In this document: piece by piece, positions 34,447-46,995 of the stretch
How the letters are laid out: each line of letters begins with the position of its first letter
How positions within the stretch are numbered: position 1 is the first letter of the stretch
Origin: Epiperipatus broadwayi
Taxonomy: Eukaryota > Onychophora > Udeonychophora > Euonychophora > Peripatidae
DNA length: 64,000 nt
NCBI GenBank assembly: GCA_028023455.1
Contig: JAQFVV010012986.1
Span: 260,501 to 324,500 of the forward strand
Reading direction: 5' to 3'
The notes under the pieces: generated by a model
Told to the model about the DNA's origin: nothing
The model's database searches: none
What the model saw: the letters and a program-made list of their open reading frames with translations, nothing else
Translations under genes and position numbers: made by a program

Positions 34447-36055
34447 TTTATGTAAACATAGGAAATGGTATTCATATGATATCCTGTTTTTATTATTCAA
34501 TAAAAGATATTATTTATAATAAAATGTGTTTAATGCTATAATAGATTTTAGCATATTTACTAATTTTTTTAAAAAAGGAAAATACTGTTTTTTCATTAAA
34601 GTAAAAATAATTATAAAGTTAATTGCTTAGGAGATCTTGTGATATCCAAACATCAAAATTTCAGGTTGAGCATAACAGTTCCACTCATTTGAACCAATTC
34701 AAATGTAAAAGTCAAAAGAAAGATAATTAGTGTATTTGCCAAAAATGTAATTACAAAAATCAAATGATTATTAGTTTAAAATTGATGGTAATATATTTAT
34801 AAACAACCATCCATTGTTCGGCAATTGATTTAATATAAAGATGAGTGTGTTGTAACCAATTCGTTATAAATTAAGTCCTTTAGTTATTCAGATTATAGCA
34901 TATAGATTAAAAGTATTACTATAATTTGTTTGTATCACTAGAATTGTTTATACTAAATAAAATGCTCAGTTAAGACGATTGTTTTCTCCCCCCATAAAAC
35001 TCTGCTGTAAATTGATGAAAGGGTGTTCAACTAAATCTTAAATATATATATATCATTAACTAATAAATCAGGAGTATAGAAAATAATTGATCTATATACA
35101 ATATATTGCTTGATCTAAGATATTCAATAATAAAATTAGAAAACCCAAAAATAAAACATAAAATAACAAGCAGTACAAAACTTTAAAGAGAATTAATTTG
35201 AAAATACATTTTGAGCTAAATCAAAATAACAGAAATGCATGAACTACAAATATAAATAGTAAGTGCTTATTGACATGTTTTTTAAATCTAATATATATAT
35301 TAAAAGAAACTTATTCCACAAATATTTTAGTTAAAAAATTTTTTTTACAACTTCTGATTTTTGTAATTATTTTCTATTTTAAAAATATTTATCACATTTT
35401 CTATAAATATTACAATAAATCTACACTTTGATCCCAATTTTGAGATCAAGGTGTAACGCACAAATACCTTGCCATTGCTTTAGTTTATATTAAACAATAA
35501 GCAGATTGTTAGCTATTACTTTTTATTGAATAATTCATTGGACAACATGAATTGTGGGTACGCATTTTGCTGATATATATATATATCTGTAAAGTTTATT
35601 TTAATATTGATTGCTGTACATATATAACATTATGTATGTGTGCTTCACCATTCATTGTTTATTTAACCACAGACCATAAAGCCAACTATAGTGAAGGGAA
35701 TATTAAAATAAATGATTAATGAAATATATATGTAGATAATGGACTAAAATTAGGAATTAAACTTAAATGTATATAATTTAGAAATTGAAAGAAAAGGTTT
35801 AAAGTAAAATAAATAAAAAACTATTGCATCAGCAAATAAAGATGTTAGCTAAGGCACTTTAAATAGATTAAGTAAAAATTTAATTCAAGATCCATTAAAG
35901 AAAAATGGTAATATAAAATCGTTAATTGCCACCTAAATAATAATGCAAACTTGTAAACAATGGAAGTATTGGCAGATTTCAATTAATTAATTAATGTAAA
36001 AAAAAAAAAGAGTTGAAAGGTATAAATACTAAAGTTTTTCTCTGTTCTAACAATC
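34447..36055 (-). other. No gene
   Basis: AT-rich intron sequence with TA microsatellites (35044, 35573). Nothing recognised. Confidence 0.5.
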
Positions 36056-36345
36056 ATCATCTTCTTGCTCTAGTCTTTACTGATACATAAATGTCTGTAC
36101 AAGTCATGCCTGAATGGAGAAGTTTTCCTCCATCCTCCTGCATTGTTTGTCCTCGGAGAGGGTCCTAGAGATGAAGTCCAGCAGAAAACTGAAGAACCAT
36201 GTCTGATAATTGCCTACCTTCACTGTCAGAAAGAAATACCTAACTAAATGGAAACATGAACACAGACATTCATGATGTAGACCGTGATAGCTATCAAGAA
36301 AGAATGACTGCATCATGAGGCCTCTAAAAAGGAGCTCTTAATTTG
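36056..36345. other. Higher-complexity block of unknown nature
   Basis: GC-richer than its surroundings, with a 70-codon minus-strand frame at 36104-36316 (MMQSFFLDSYHGLHHECLC onward) that I do not recognise. No matching splice signals were established. It could be an untranslated exon, part of a repeat, or chance. Confidence 0.3.
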
Positions 36346-36769
36346 CCACCCTTATAAGTGCTTCTTAGTACCGGTAACTTTTATCTTTGTCATTTTTTAT
36401 CATTGTTTTAGTTAATATGTATTAATTAATTTTACCTTATATGTATTTAAAAAGTTAACTTATGTATTCTAACAATCAAGTAGTTCTGTTTCTTTTTCTT
36501 GTTATGTATATATTGATGTATTGTTAGCATCCTTACAAAATCAACAAGTTTGGTTATTTATTTTGTTGGTAGTGTGGAATATATATGTAAGTGAGAATCT
36601 TTCCTCAACCCACTATATGAGGTGGAAATCGTTTCTAAATAATTTGTAAAAGTTATTCCGATTTTAAAAGATTTCCATCCATCTTCTTTTAAATGTTATT
36701 TTTTAAAAGAGAGAGAAAGAGAATACTTTGCCATTTAGTTATTTGGCTAAACTCTAGATTCATTCTAAT
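36346..36769 (-). other. No gene
   Basis: AT-rich intron sequence. Confidence 0.45.
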
Positions 36770-36783
36770 AACACTAAGAAAGA

Positions 36784-36892
36784 CGTATTTCATTAGTGGT
36801 CGAGAGGTCAGCGCGACTGCCTTGCACTTGCAGGCAGTTGCCCGGGTTGCGGGTTCGCGTCCCGGCCGATATTATGACACTTAAAAAAAAAA
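36784..36892 (+). mobile_element. tRNA-derived SINE (family S1), copy 3, with target-site duplication
   Basis: Box A 'tggtcgagaggtcagcgcg' and box B 'gggttcgcgtcccgg' are intact, followed by 'attatgacac' and an A-run. The insertion is flanked by a perfect 14-bp direct repeat 'aacactaagaaaga' (36770-36783 and 36893-36906), the mark of LINE-assisted insertion. Its high GC and clean duplication make it one of the youngest insertions in the window. The head resembles a class II tRNA (longer variable arm); the parental tRNA is uncertain. Confidence 0.95.
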
Positions 36893-36906
36893 AACACTAA
36901 GAAAGA

Positions 36907-38100
36907 TTTTCATATCGTATGTATATATGCTTGTATTTAATTTATTGATTTTTTTTTTTTTAGAAAAGTATCTCACAATTGTTATTTCTATATGTATATT
37001 TAAATCAGATATGCTTGTTAAATAATTACATATTGGAAGACGCGTTATATAAGTGTTTGTTATTTTAATATTTTGTAATAGAGGGGTACAGTGTGATCTT
37101 TTTCACATATTTATATATTCAATATTCATCAAATCTACGTGTGATAAATTAGTTAAATAACAATAATTCTTGATTAAATCATGCTACAAATAAATTCCTG
37201 GTATAATACCTGCATATAAGTTAATTCAATGACTTTAAAAAGATGGGTTTTTTATTATTGTATAATGGATTTTCTAGCATAGTAACATACGAGATCGTAT
37301 ATCTATATATTAATGTTAATAAAGCTTTAATAGTTATGGCCGTTTGATCATAATCCAGCCAGCTTGTGAATACTGGATATATCAGTTACCTGGAATAATG
37401 CATGCTGTTAAAGGGCAGCGAGGAAAAATGGACCCTAAACTAATCAAAGTCACTTCGTTCTTGAACCTGGATCATGTATAAATTAATGGGCTCTTTTCTC
37501 TAATAATAAATTAGAGGCAAAGTAGCAATCCATTAATCATATCGGCAAAATGATGAAGATTTTACTATATTTTAGAGATATGCATTTAAATATATATACT
37601 GAGTACCACACGGAATCATACTCATTTTTTATAATTATGCCTATTGATGTATGCTTTATAATATGCTGTTATGCATGTTTATTGTTCAATTTCAATTGGG
37701 GTTTCTATATATATATTTGCGTAATTGAAGCTATGTATAAGTCAGCCTCCAGCTGGTTTAGCTAATTTAAGAGATATTAACTTTACCATGTTTTCGCATC
37801 ATAGAATAATTTCCGCGCTTCCTCTCTACCTAGTCAAATTCATCCCTATATTTAATGATGTATATCAAATATTTTTTTATTATTATTTCAAAAATTGGGT
37901 GCTTTCTCATTATTTGTAAATAATTTCATTAAAAGAAATATAGACAATTTTATACTAACAATAAACTATAATTTATAATAGTAACAAAGTTGTAGATGTT
38001 CATTATTTTATATGTGTAAACCTGATTATCACATACTAGGATTCCTAAAAGTTTTGACTCTACTTGACGACCGAGCTGCATCAAAAAAAATAATTCTTGT
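36907..38100 (-). other. No gene
   Basis: AT-rich intron sequence. Two overlapping plus frames (37550-37765 and 37725-37919) are hydrophobic low-complexity and unrecognised. Confidence 0.45.
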
Positions 38101-38215
38101 GAGTTAAGGAAGTGGGTCGCTTAGTAATGATCTAGAGGGGTAGATGAGGTTCGAACCCCTTTATCTAGGTCTCTGGATCAGGTTAAAGCAACTATACTTT
38201 CTGACAGTTACAATA
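38100..38215 (-). repeat. tRNA-like SINE remnant
   Basis: Minus strand has 'ggggttcgaacctcatctac', a strong box-B/T-arm match. An A-box is not clear and there is no tRNA fold I can support. Confidence 0.4.
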
Positions 38216-39540
38216 TATAAATAGATATGAAATTAGTATTGACCACACACATACCTCACTATGGCCAGATAGTAAAGCAAAATTTAATAGCATATTTAGA
38301 TATTCTTATTTTTTCTTAGTACTGATCATAAGAGAGACATATGTGTATAAGTAAAATCGTTCACTTACTAATACTGAAATATTTATTGAATTTGTGTTAT
38401 GATGAACTATATTTATTACATTGTTAAATTCTACTTGTTAGATAATATTAAACTTTTCCTAAATTAAAATTTTGCATTAGATACATTTTTTATTCTCTAA
38501 AATAAATTCTATGCTGGGTAATATTTTTTACACATACATTTTTATCTGTTTCACAATCAGGGAGTTATATTCAAATGACTGTGTTAGAAAACCAGGGAAT
38601 GTGTACAATGGATGATGTTAGAAGTTAATAAGGAATAATGAAGACATCCCTTCTAAGAAACGATGATAACATCCTCTTACAATAATTAAAGTCATATTTA
38701 AAAGAGAAAAAAAGCTGATCTTCATAACATAACTTTTTTTATATACTGTACAAGTAGAAATCTGGTATCTCAAATATGAGGTAACTGAATTGTGTTCTGT
38801 AAAAATGCGGCAATCTAGGTTTCTTACCACCACCATTTAACAGATATATGTAGAGATCTCAACAATATTTTTAATATATCTATAAATATCAATTTTAAGA
38901 TATTTTTTAGCTTATAACTGAATTTTTTTTAATGTCTTTTTTTTTGCTGTAAATGCAAGCAATTTTTATTATTTAATCTGCGTTTTATTAACAATTCAGT
39001 TAAAAAATAAATATTTACAAACTCTCAAATGATTGACCAACTGTTAAATAAACAGTTTTTACTTAGCCATCTTATAACAGTTAATTAACAACGGTTTATT
39101 AATGTTTATTTTTTCATTTCTTTAAAAAAAAAAAAAGTTAAAAGATTGCCAACATTTTTCTATTTGTTTGGTAAATTAATAAAATAAACAAAATTTTAAA
39201 AAGAAGAATTTCATTATCTAATTGTTTAGAAGTTTCATTATCTAAGTGTTTGTAAAACCTGTCAATAAAATATTTTTATTTTGTAACAACCTTACGCAAA
39301 TTACTTCTCAGTTCTCGTATTTAGTTAAGAAATATTCTATATACTGAAAGTAAAAATAAAAACAAGAATAATTTATGAAAATGCAGTTAACTTTAGGAAC
39401 AATAGTGCAATCATAATAAATAATTTATTTTAACTTTCAAACTTCTTTTGGACAATAATACGCTTTTTTTATTTTTGTGAAAAAGAAAAAGATAAATATT
39501 AAATTTTTAATGTCCTTCTAAGGCAGTATGTAATTTTCTT
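38216..39540 (-). other. No gene
   Basis: AT-rich; the minus frame 38618-38836 is unrecognised and likely random. Confidence 0.5.
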
Positions 39541-40015
39541 ATACTGAATGCTTCTTATATATGTAATTAGAGGATTTGAAGTCAGAATTTTCCAGTCTAT
39601 TCATCCTCCACTCCATTTCAATCAACCGATATACATGACCTCGCGCATGCGAAAAAGACATATGATTCCCAATATACATATTTCATGCCAAGCTAGCACT
39701 CATCAGTTGAGGCCAGATCATAATCTCCCACACATATATACAATCAGTGCTCAGTTTATATTAAGATAACAATTCCCGGAACTTTAATAGGCAGTCTTTA
39801 ATCTTCTCACCCTTCCAACTATTTAACTAAACCAATGAAGCAACCCTCAAAGCTCTTTATATGCTGGTTCTGCAATATGTGTATTGGGAATAATGTATCT
39901 TTTTCGCATGTGTGTGGTCATGTGTATTAGTTGAGTAAGATGGAGTGGAGAATAAATAGACCGAAAAATCAAGAGCTCAAATCCCTCTAATTGTATATAG
40001 AATAAACATTCAGTA
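39540..40015. mobile_element. R1 foldback: two R1 copies facing each other
   Basis: R1 in plus orientation (39555-39855) is followed by an inverted partial copy (39860-40015). The outer ends 'ttatactgaatgcttcttat' and 'aataaacattcagtataag' are near-complements, and 'gcatgcgaaaaaga' pairs with 'tctttttcgcatgtg'. This defines one terminus of R1 as part of a long inverted repeat. Confidence 0.8.
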
Positions 40016-40129
40016 TAAGCAAGATTATATACTGCCTTAGAATTACATATTGCTTGGGAAATAGATTACATCTTAGTAGTTTAACCCATCCCTCTCTTAT
40101 TAATATATATGAATACATAATAGTCCAAT

Positions 40130-40410
40130 AATATGAGGGGTTAGATTGATGAAATGTCTACATAGGTATGACTATAATATCAAATCCAATAAGGATTTTA
40201 AGGATTCCATCGTCAGTTTTTAAATGAAATGGATGGTTCAATAGTTGGAAGGATCAGAAGACTGGAGCCTATCCGTTAAAATTTGAGGAATTGCTATCTT
40301 AATAAAAAACCAAGCCCTGATTGTATATATGTGTAGCAGATTAGGATCTGACCCAATTGATGGGTGCTGGTTCTACACAAAATACATATATCAGAGATCA
40401 TATAATTTAT
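40130..40410 (-). repeat. Interspersed repeat R1, copy
   Basis: The reverse complement gives 'gtattttgtgtagaaccagc', 'gatcctaatctgctacaca', 'aatggatggtt'-complement blocks and the 'ggataggctccagtcttctg' region, the second half of R1, matching 39680-39855 inverted. Confidence 0.75.
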
Positions 40411-41124
40411 AAAATAAAAATAGACTTATTTAATTTTTTTAATTTGATGCATACATATATCATCTCAAAGAGTCAGTTTAAAGCGTAATAAAGCATTTGA
40501 GTTAGATTTCAGACTTCTAAGTAAATGTAAAATTTGCTACAAGAGTCATCAAATTGTGGCACATAAGCAGCTATTTGACATATAAGGTGCAATAAACGCA
40601 TTTGGTTAAGCTCATTTCCATATACAGTTAACATAAAAGATAAATAAAATATTAGACTTCATAAACTTTACTTCTTTCCTTATTACTTTGTAACTCAATA
40701 CAGAATGTAGTTAGCTAGCTACAAAGGAAAGATTAACAATCTTACAAAGATGGGGATATTACATTCAGCTAGTGTTATGAATATGACCTGTCATACTCAG
40801 TGCTAAGCTGTAGATAATTTGTAATAATGTTAATCTTTCTTTTAAAGCAAACATTTTGTATTAAATTAAACTTTATAATTAATTTTAACTGTTTCTTTCT
40901 TATTTTTGGCTATCTCATTAAAATGTTAATCCTCACAATGTGGATTTTTTTTCTTTGGCTGTTTAAAAAAAAACCTTTTTAACATATGTTTCAATAAAGT
41001 AATTTGTTTGTGAGTGTTTGTGAAAAAATAAAAATATTTTATTATAATATATATATACACCTCTAGAAATAATATATACATTATTTAATATTAGAGAATG
41101 TGTCAGTGTAACATCTTATGTACC
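40411..41124 (-). other. No gene
   Basis: AT-rich intron sequence. Confidence 0.5.
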
Positions 41125-41250
41125 AATACCATATTAATTTGCAGGCTTTTTTGCATGTGTGTGGTCATGTGTATTGGTTGATTGAGATGGAATGGAGGGT
41201 GAATAGACTGGAAATTGTGAATTCAAATCCCTCTAATTATTTTTAATGTC
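41125..41250 (-). repeat. Interspersed repeat R1, terminal fragment
   Basis: 'tttttgcatgtgtgtggtca' and 'ttgattgagatggaatggag' duplicate 39900-39960. Confidence 0.75.
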
Positions 41251-41564
41251 AATAAATATAAATTTAAAAAAAACCCAAAACAATAGGTTTATTTATAGTT
41301 GAAATAGTTATACTTCTTTATTAAATTAAATAATATATTATTGTTACAGTGTAAAGTATTTATATTGATAAATACTAAACAACTATAATGAACACTTCTA
41401 AGAGATTATGATTGGAGTCATGACTGTTAAATGCTAATTTTCATATGGATTTTACCTTTTATGTTAACAAACAAAAATATCAAATTTCACACAAAAAATA
41501 ATATATTTGAATTATGTTAGAGTAAAAATTACTCATCAAGAACTAATAACAAATTACATGTTAT

Positions 41565-41920
41565 TCATCATCATCATCAATCATTATCAATCCATTGCAG
41601 GATGAAGGTCTCTCAAAGTTCAAACCATCTTCTCTGATCTTTAGATTCTCTTCTCCACATCACCCCTGCACACTTTCTTATTTCATCCATCCATCTTATG
41701 TGTGGTCTCTTTCTGGGATCTTTTACAATCTCTTGGAATCCAGTTTATGATTTCAATTGTCTATCTATTATCATCTCTTTTAGCAATATGACCAGCCCAA
41801 CTCCAGTCTTTTAATTTTTTCAATGAGGTCAGTAACACCTGTTTGTTCTCTTACCCATATATTGCATTTTTGATCTCCTTGTTACTCCTAATTATGCATC
41901 TCTTCATACTTCTTTGAGTT
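41565..41920 (-). mobile_element. RTE/BovB-like LINE, 3' end, copy 3
   Basis: Same (ATC)n tail and order as copy 1: 'ccattgcaggatgaaggtct', 'cttctccacatcacccctgc', 'atccatcttatgtgtggtct', and then more of the coding 3' end ('aatccagtttatgatttc', 'agcaatatgaccagccca'). Confidence 0.85.
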
Positions 41921-42079
41921 ATTCATATAGTCATATAAATTATTCCCTTATCAAATTCTTTTCATTTTCAGTTTTTAAATATTCCATTAATTTTTAGATA
42001 TTGTTCCTTTTTAATGAACATTTTTTTCTTATCATTTTCTTTTAACAACAATTATTTCCTTTTTTTATAACTATGGCCC

Positions 42080-42215
42080 CCTCATAATCTAGCATAGTGA
42101 TTGAATGGCCAATTTTGGAGTTCATGGTTCATGGACTGCTGATCACTTCCTATGCTTAAAACTTCTTATGAACAATTCCTGAGCAATAAACCATTTGATT
42201 ATATTTTATTGCTTG
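42080..42215 (+). repeat. SINE-like repeat R4, copy
   Basis: 'gagttcatggttcatgg', 'atcacttcctatgcttaaaa', 'cttatgaacaattcctgagc' and 'ataaaccatttgatta' follow the R4 order. Confidence 0.55.
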
Positions 42216-43810
42216 TACATAAGTTATTATTATATATTTATACCTTTTTTGTTACTCATTATATTATGTCTATACTAAATTATTTTTGCTCTTTCTGTTT
42301 TTCATCAATCTAAACATGATTTTCAAGCTTAGTTTTTATTCTGTTCTCACTTCTTTTAAAATTGACATAGTTTTATAATTTCATGTTCTTTTTTTTTAAA
42401 AAAAAAATCTTTTCAGAATTTTACATATGTTAGACTATTTTTTGATTATATATATATCTTACAGTTTATAACAGGTCAGGCTTTATCTGCAAAAATATTT
42501 TTACCTATGCTCATCTAATTATTTTATTGATTTAATTACATTAGCACACAGACATCACTCAAAAACAATTTCATACTATAATACCAGATATCTTAGATAT
42601 CCATAATTTGTTGGTGTTTTATCAACAGTATAAAAAAAAAAACTTTTGTTTATAAAACATGTTGTGAGGTTTAAACTGCTTCTTCCCATGTTAGATTTTA
42701 TTTTAGAATCTGTGATAAGAGTAATGTTCCATTAACTCTCAAAGAATAAATTTTTGAGAAGTAGCCCCTTTATTTTCCATCATGTTTTATATTTATTTTC
42801 AGAAAATTTTATACCATAGTTATACCATAATTTGTGCATTTTAAAAATTAATTTCTGGAATGTATTCTTTTAATTTAAACAGTTTAATCTGATAAAAACA
42901 TTACAAAATGTGTAAAATTATTAATGATTGAAAAAAAAAAAATAGCTATATCTACTCACAACATAGATTTAGTTCCTCATAGTTACTATATATATAATCT
43001 TCAAAGACTTCATTGCTTGGATTTTTATAGAATTAAATATATGTTACACCTCTTCAACATTTAAAGTTTAAGCACACATCACATAAATTTTTATTCCATA
43101 AATGTTTATTTCATTACATTCAATTTTCCAACCTTTTCATTCCAGATATGCTTAAAAAATTTAGTCAAATGCTAATATACTCCCATTTTGATCTTTTGCA
43201 AACAGTATATTTAATATTTTTCAGTTATTCTCTGAAAATTATTTGAATGTATGCTATTTTTCAATTCTAAGTTCTTTATATTTTTTAGGTTTTATGCTAT
43301 CACTCTTAACATTTGTTGCATTAATTGATATAAAGCTTTTATAAAGTTTTATTATAATAAAGAACTCTGTAGTAAGTTAGAGTAATCAAATTCTGTCTTC
43401 CCTTCATATTTTGCAATTGTGCTTTGATCATTATATTTTGCTGCTAACATCTGACTGCAGCAATAGCAAGCTACAAATAATAGTCATATAATGAATGTAT
43501 AGAATCCAATATTTATTTAATTATTTTTTCTGAGCATATTTTACTCAAATTAATTGATTCCTATATTATAAAAGCAGCAATATCTTTTTCATCTCTATTC
43601 TAGTCTATTTTAGTCTTTATTTCCCAATTTGTTATATTTTATTATTTTTCATTCTATTTGCTTTTGAATACTTTCATCACTTATTTGTTTTTCTTCAACA
43701 TTTCAAATGTTAACAATTTTTTCATTTGTCTGAAACCTGGTTGCTTTCACATTAGTGGGTTTCTTTTTTTTTTTTTCAAACTTAGAAACTGATTCCTATA
43801 TAAATAATAT
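42216..43810 (-). other. No gene
   Basis: T-rich intron sequence with no recognised feature. It may include a further decayed part of the RTE copy on its left, but I cannot show it. Confidence 0.4.
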
Positions 43811-44142
43811 TTATGTAGTGTAATTTTCACTACACCATGCTCATGTGAGGTAGAGACTGGTTTCTATCCACTTTTACTGTCTTGTGGAGGTGTGTAATTA
43901 TAAACATATAACCAAAGACATGACTTTATCATTATTCAGTATATATAGATAGTCAATTATTACAGTTTAATTAATCTGGGCTAACTGATCAGTGCTGGTT
44001 CAGCACAAAATGCGCATCTTGGCGATCATACATCTTTTTCACGTCTTTGGTCATATGTTTATAATTATACCCCTCCACAAGGTTTTAAAAGTGGATAGAA
44101 ACTACTTTGCATGAGAGTGGTATAGTGAAAATTAAACTACAG
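43811..44142. mobile_element. Palindromic element, about 105-bp arms, R1-like interior
   Basis: 'taattttcactacaccatgc' ... 'ataaccaaagacatga' (43821-43925) is inverted at 44038-44134. The interior contains the R1 core 'aactgatcagtgctggttca', so R1 sequence sits inside a palindrome as at 39.5-40.0 kb. Confidence 0.8.
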
Positions 44143-44300
44143 AAATATTATTCATTGAGTGGATAATCTCTAGTCTAAGGAAAGATTAATAAAAAATTAT
44201 TAATATATCTATGCTTTTCTTTGGATGTATTGTCAATATTTTAGAATTAACATTGATTTATAATTTTTTTAATTTTTTGCTTCTTAAAAAAATTGCCTAA

Positions 44301-44400
44301 GCGTCAAGTGTTGGTGGTCGAGAGGTCAGTACAGCAGCCTTACAAGCAGTTGTCCCGGGTTAGCGGTTTCGCTTCCCGGCCTATGCTATAACACACGGAC
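44301..44400 (+). mobile_element. tRNA-derived SINE (family S1), copy 4, with target-site duplication
   Basis: 'ggtggtcgagaggtcag' (box A) and 'ggtttcgcttcccggc' (box B) followed by 'tgctataacacacggac'. It is flanked by a 15-bp direct repeat, 'aaaaaaattgcctaa' (44286-44300) and 'aaaaaagttgcctaa' (44401-44415), one mismatch. Confidence 0.93.
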
Positions 44401-44415
44401 AAAAAAGTTGCCTAA

Positions 44416-45690
44416 ATTTTCGTTTGACGTAATTACTATTTTTTTTTTTTACTTTTTTTTTTTTTTTTAATTAATAGAAGTTAAAATGAGTCTGAGTAGT
44501 TTTTTATTTATGTCTCAAAATAAAGTCCTGCTCTTTTGTTCTTTTTTAATAGATCATTTTCATTGTGAAGCTTCTCTTTTGTGGACATTAAAGTATAAAG
44601 TCAAGATATTTTCGGATAAATTCGATTTGAAATTTATGAACTCGAAAAAATGTCTAAATTTTCCTTAATTTATTTTTACAATTATTCTGTAATCTTTTTT
44701 AATTATTAGATTTTTACATTTTGTCAAAAATTAATGTTCTCATTGTTGAGTATGTTCTTAATATTAATTCAAGTTTTTAACACTCTTTCACTTTCTTAAG
44801 GATGCTACAGCCTGCATCACATGATAGCTCTGATTACATATAATATGCTATTAGAAGCAATTCTTTTTCCTCTATTCCAAAGTTGTTTATTATAAGCTTA
44901 AGTGAATACTAAATGATAATTTATTAAATTTATCTCTGTTTCTAGACTAATTTCTGACTTGTAATTTTATCACTGAAAAGCATACATCTAATGCATCTCG
45001 ATCTCCCAATTCTAATGCATATTTTATCCAGTGGCCAGCTTTTATTTTTTCTTTACTATCAAATGAGTATACTGAAATTCAAAAACATCCTAGTGTTAAG
45101 TCTAGTCATACAGATCTGATGCTATGCTTATAAAGATAAATTTTAGCATTCTAGTTTTAAATTTTTCACTAACTAACCCTATAAGCATAAACCATTCTGA
45201 GGTGTGAATAGAATCATGCTGGAAATAAACGTAAAAGCATAACATCCAGTATTCACTGGTTCCTCAAACTTACAATAAATAGCTCTGGAGTAGAGTGAAA
45301 AGAAATTACTTCAATAGTTTGATGAAAGACAGTTTATTTAAACTGAAGAAAAACAATAATATAATAAAAATACAATGTTAGATTAATCTCTCTTTTTTAT
45401 TTTTGAGCCTTTGTTTACACTCTTTAATCTTTTTACATTTTTATAAACTTACATACTTTACAGATTTCATTTTTACATTTTATCTACTCAAGATCTATTA
45501 AATTGTATTTAACAATCTATGTATACTGTATGCAGTTCCATTGAAACTGCACATACTAAAAAAAAAAGAAAATAAGACCACATAAATACATCTAACCTAA
45601 ATATAGTGAGAAGCATTGAATTGCACTAATACATTTAGCATTACATTGTATTTCTTTTGTGATTCTTCATGTTAATAATGTAAAATTTAA
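44416..45690 (-). other. No gene
   Basis: AT-rich with poly-T at 44440-44470. The plus frame 44486-44668 is unrecognised. Confidence 0.45.
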
Positions 45691-45699
45691 AAAATCTTA

Positions 45700-46995
45700 A
45701 AGTTTGTCAAAATATGCGCATTATCTAACTGTTTGTCTGAAGGTATGTGATGATGTCATTTTAATAGGAATTTTATGTTGAACTATTTTCACCATCTAAT
45801 ATTAAATATTGAATAATTTAGAAAAAAAAAAAATCAAACTTTATTTAAACTTTCCAAATGCATTCAATTGTTAGTAATAGCACACAGATTAGTATTTAAC
45901 ACAACATTTCAAGAGGTATAACTCTTCCTCTCTTCTTCAGATGTTGTTGACTTGATCAATAACAGTCTGACTTTTACATTCTGAATCTTAAATTTACACT
46001 CTAACCAACTGATTTATTCTTTCAACAGTAAAAGTAGAAATTTCATGTAATTATATATGAGGGGTCTCTTGATTTCTCCATTCTTTCTAAAAGCAAGGTT
46101 AATTGCTTGCAGACATTAAACAGTAGTTTGGCTTGTGGGATTTGATCTCATATTTTTGTATGTCCCCAATCAAACATATGTTTACTGGTACATATGTGGT
46201 CTGCTACTTTACTATATGGCTATTTTCTTTTTTCTAATCATCAGTTTGTGTTCTTTCAATTACTTTTCAATAGGGTGATTGATCTCACCAACTACAATCT
46301 TTCTACATTTATGTGGTATTTCATAAATGCAGTTTTTGTTTTTCAGCATTTCAAGTTTAGGTTTTGTAGATGTTAAAATTCCCTAGGAAAGCTGTTCTGA
46401 TATATTGATTGCAGATTTCTTTCATTTATCTGTTATTCCTTGTATGTATAGATAAACTACAATACCAATAATTGTTTTTTTTTTTTTATGTTTCTCTTTG
46501 CTGTCGATTTAAGACTTTCTCAATGACAGCTAATGGGTAACCAATCTTCATGAGTGTTTGTTCTATGTAAATCTTTTCTTTTTCCAAATCACTGGTTTTC
46601 TAACAATTCCCAAAATCTTGCTTGCTTCCTTTAACTACTTTAAATATGACTATATTTTTATGTGTATATCATCATCACTATTTATTGTCTATAAATCAAT
46701 TATTTATTATTAATATTTAAATACAAGTATATTATATATACTTTTAAGCTAGATGTAATTATAGGGATTTGAACCCAGACTTTCAAGATCCTTTTTGTCA
46801 TCCACATATTTTAATGGTATAATTTCATATTCTGTGTTTCTGGTGTGATTGGACATATATGCTAAATATTTTACTGTAGGAGGTGGTTTTCTGTAAACTG
46901 TAGTTTTGATTTTGCTTTAGGGGGTCTTATTACAAGAGCATCTAAGAATGCCATTTTTTTCTCTTCTGATTCTATTGTGTTTAATTGATGTGCGG
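45700..46995 (-). pseudogene. Penelope-like element remnant: RT end, linker, GIY-YIG, 3' region
   Basis: Read on the minus strand from 46995: TIESEEKKMAFLDALV and VYRKPPPTVKYLAYMSNHT are the last reverse-transcriptase/thumb blocks of PLEs. After an R1 fragment (46740-46832) comes a linker with MKIGYPLAVIEKVLNR. Next is the GIY-YIG nuclease (CIYEIPHKCRKIVVGE, then LKEHKLMIRKKKIAI, then in another frame ADHICTSKHMFDWGHTKI) at 46380-46150. The 3' region (46130-45700) matches that of the 23-kb copy. Several stops and frameshifts are present. Catalytic RT motifs are absent because the copy is 5'-truncated at the head-to-head junction. Confidence 0.85.

Noticed and set aside
46194-46376. Hydrophobic plus-strand frame, 60 codons
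   Set aside because: Antisense of the PLE nuclease on the minus strand, same pattern as at 23.7 kb.
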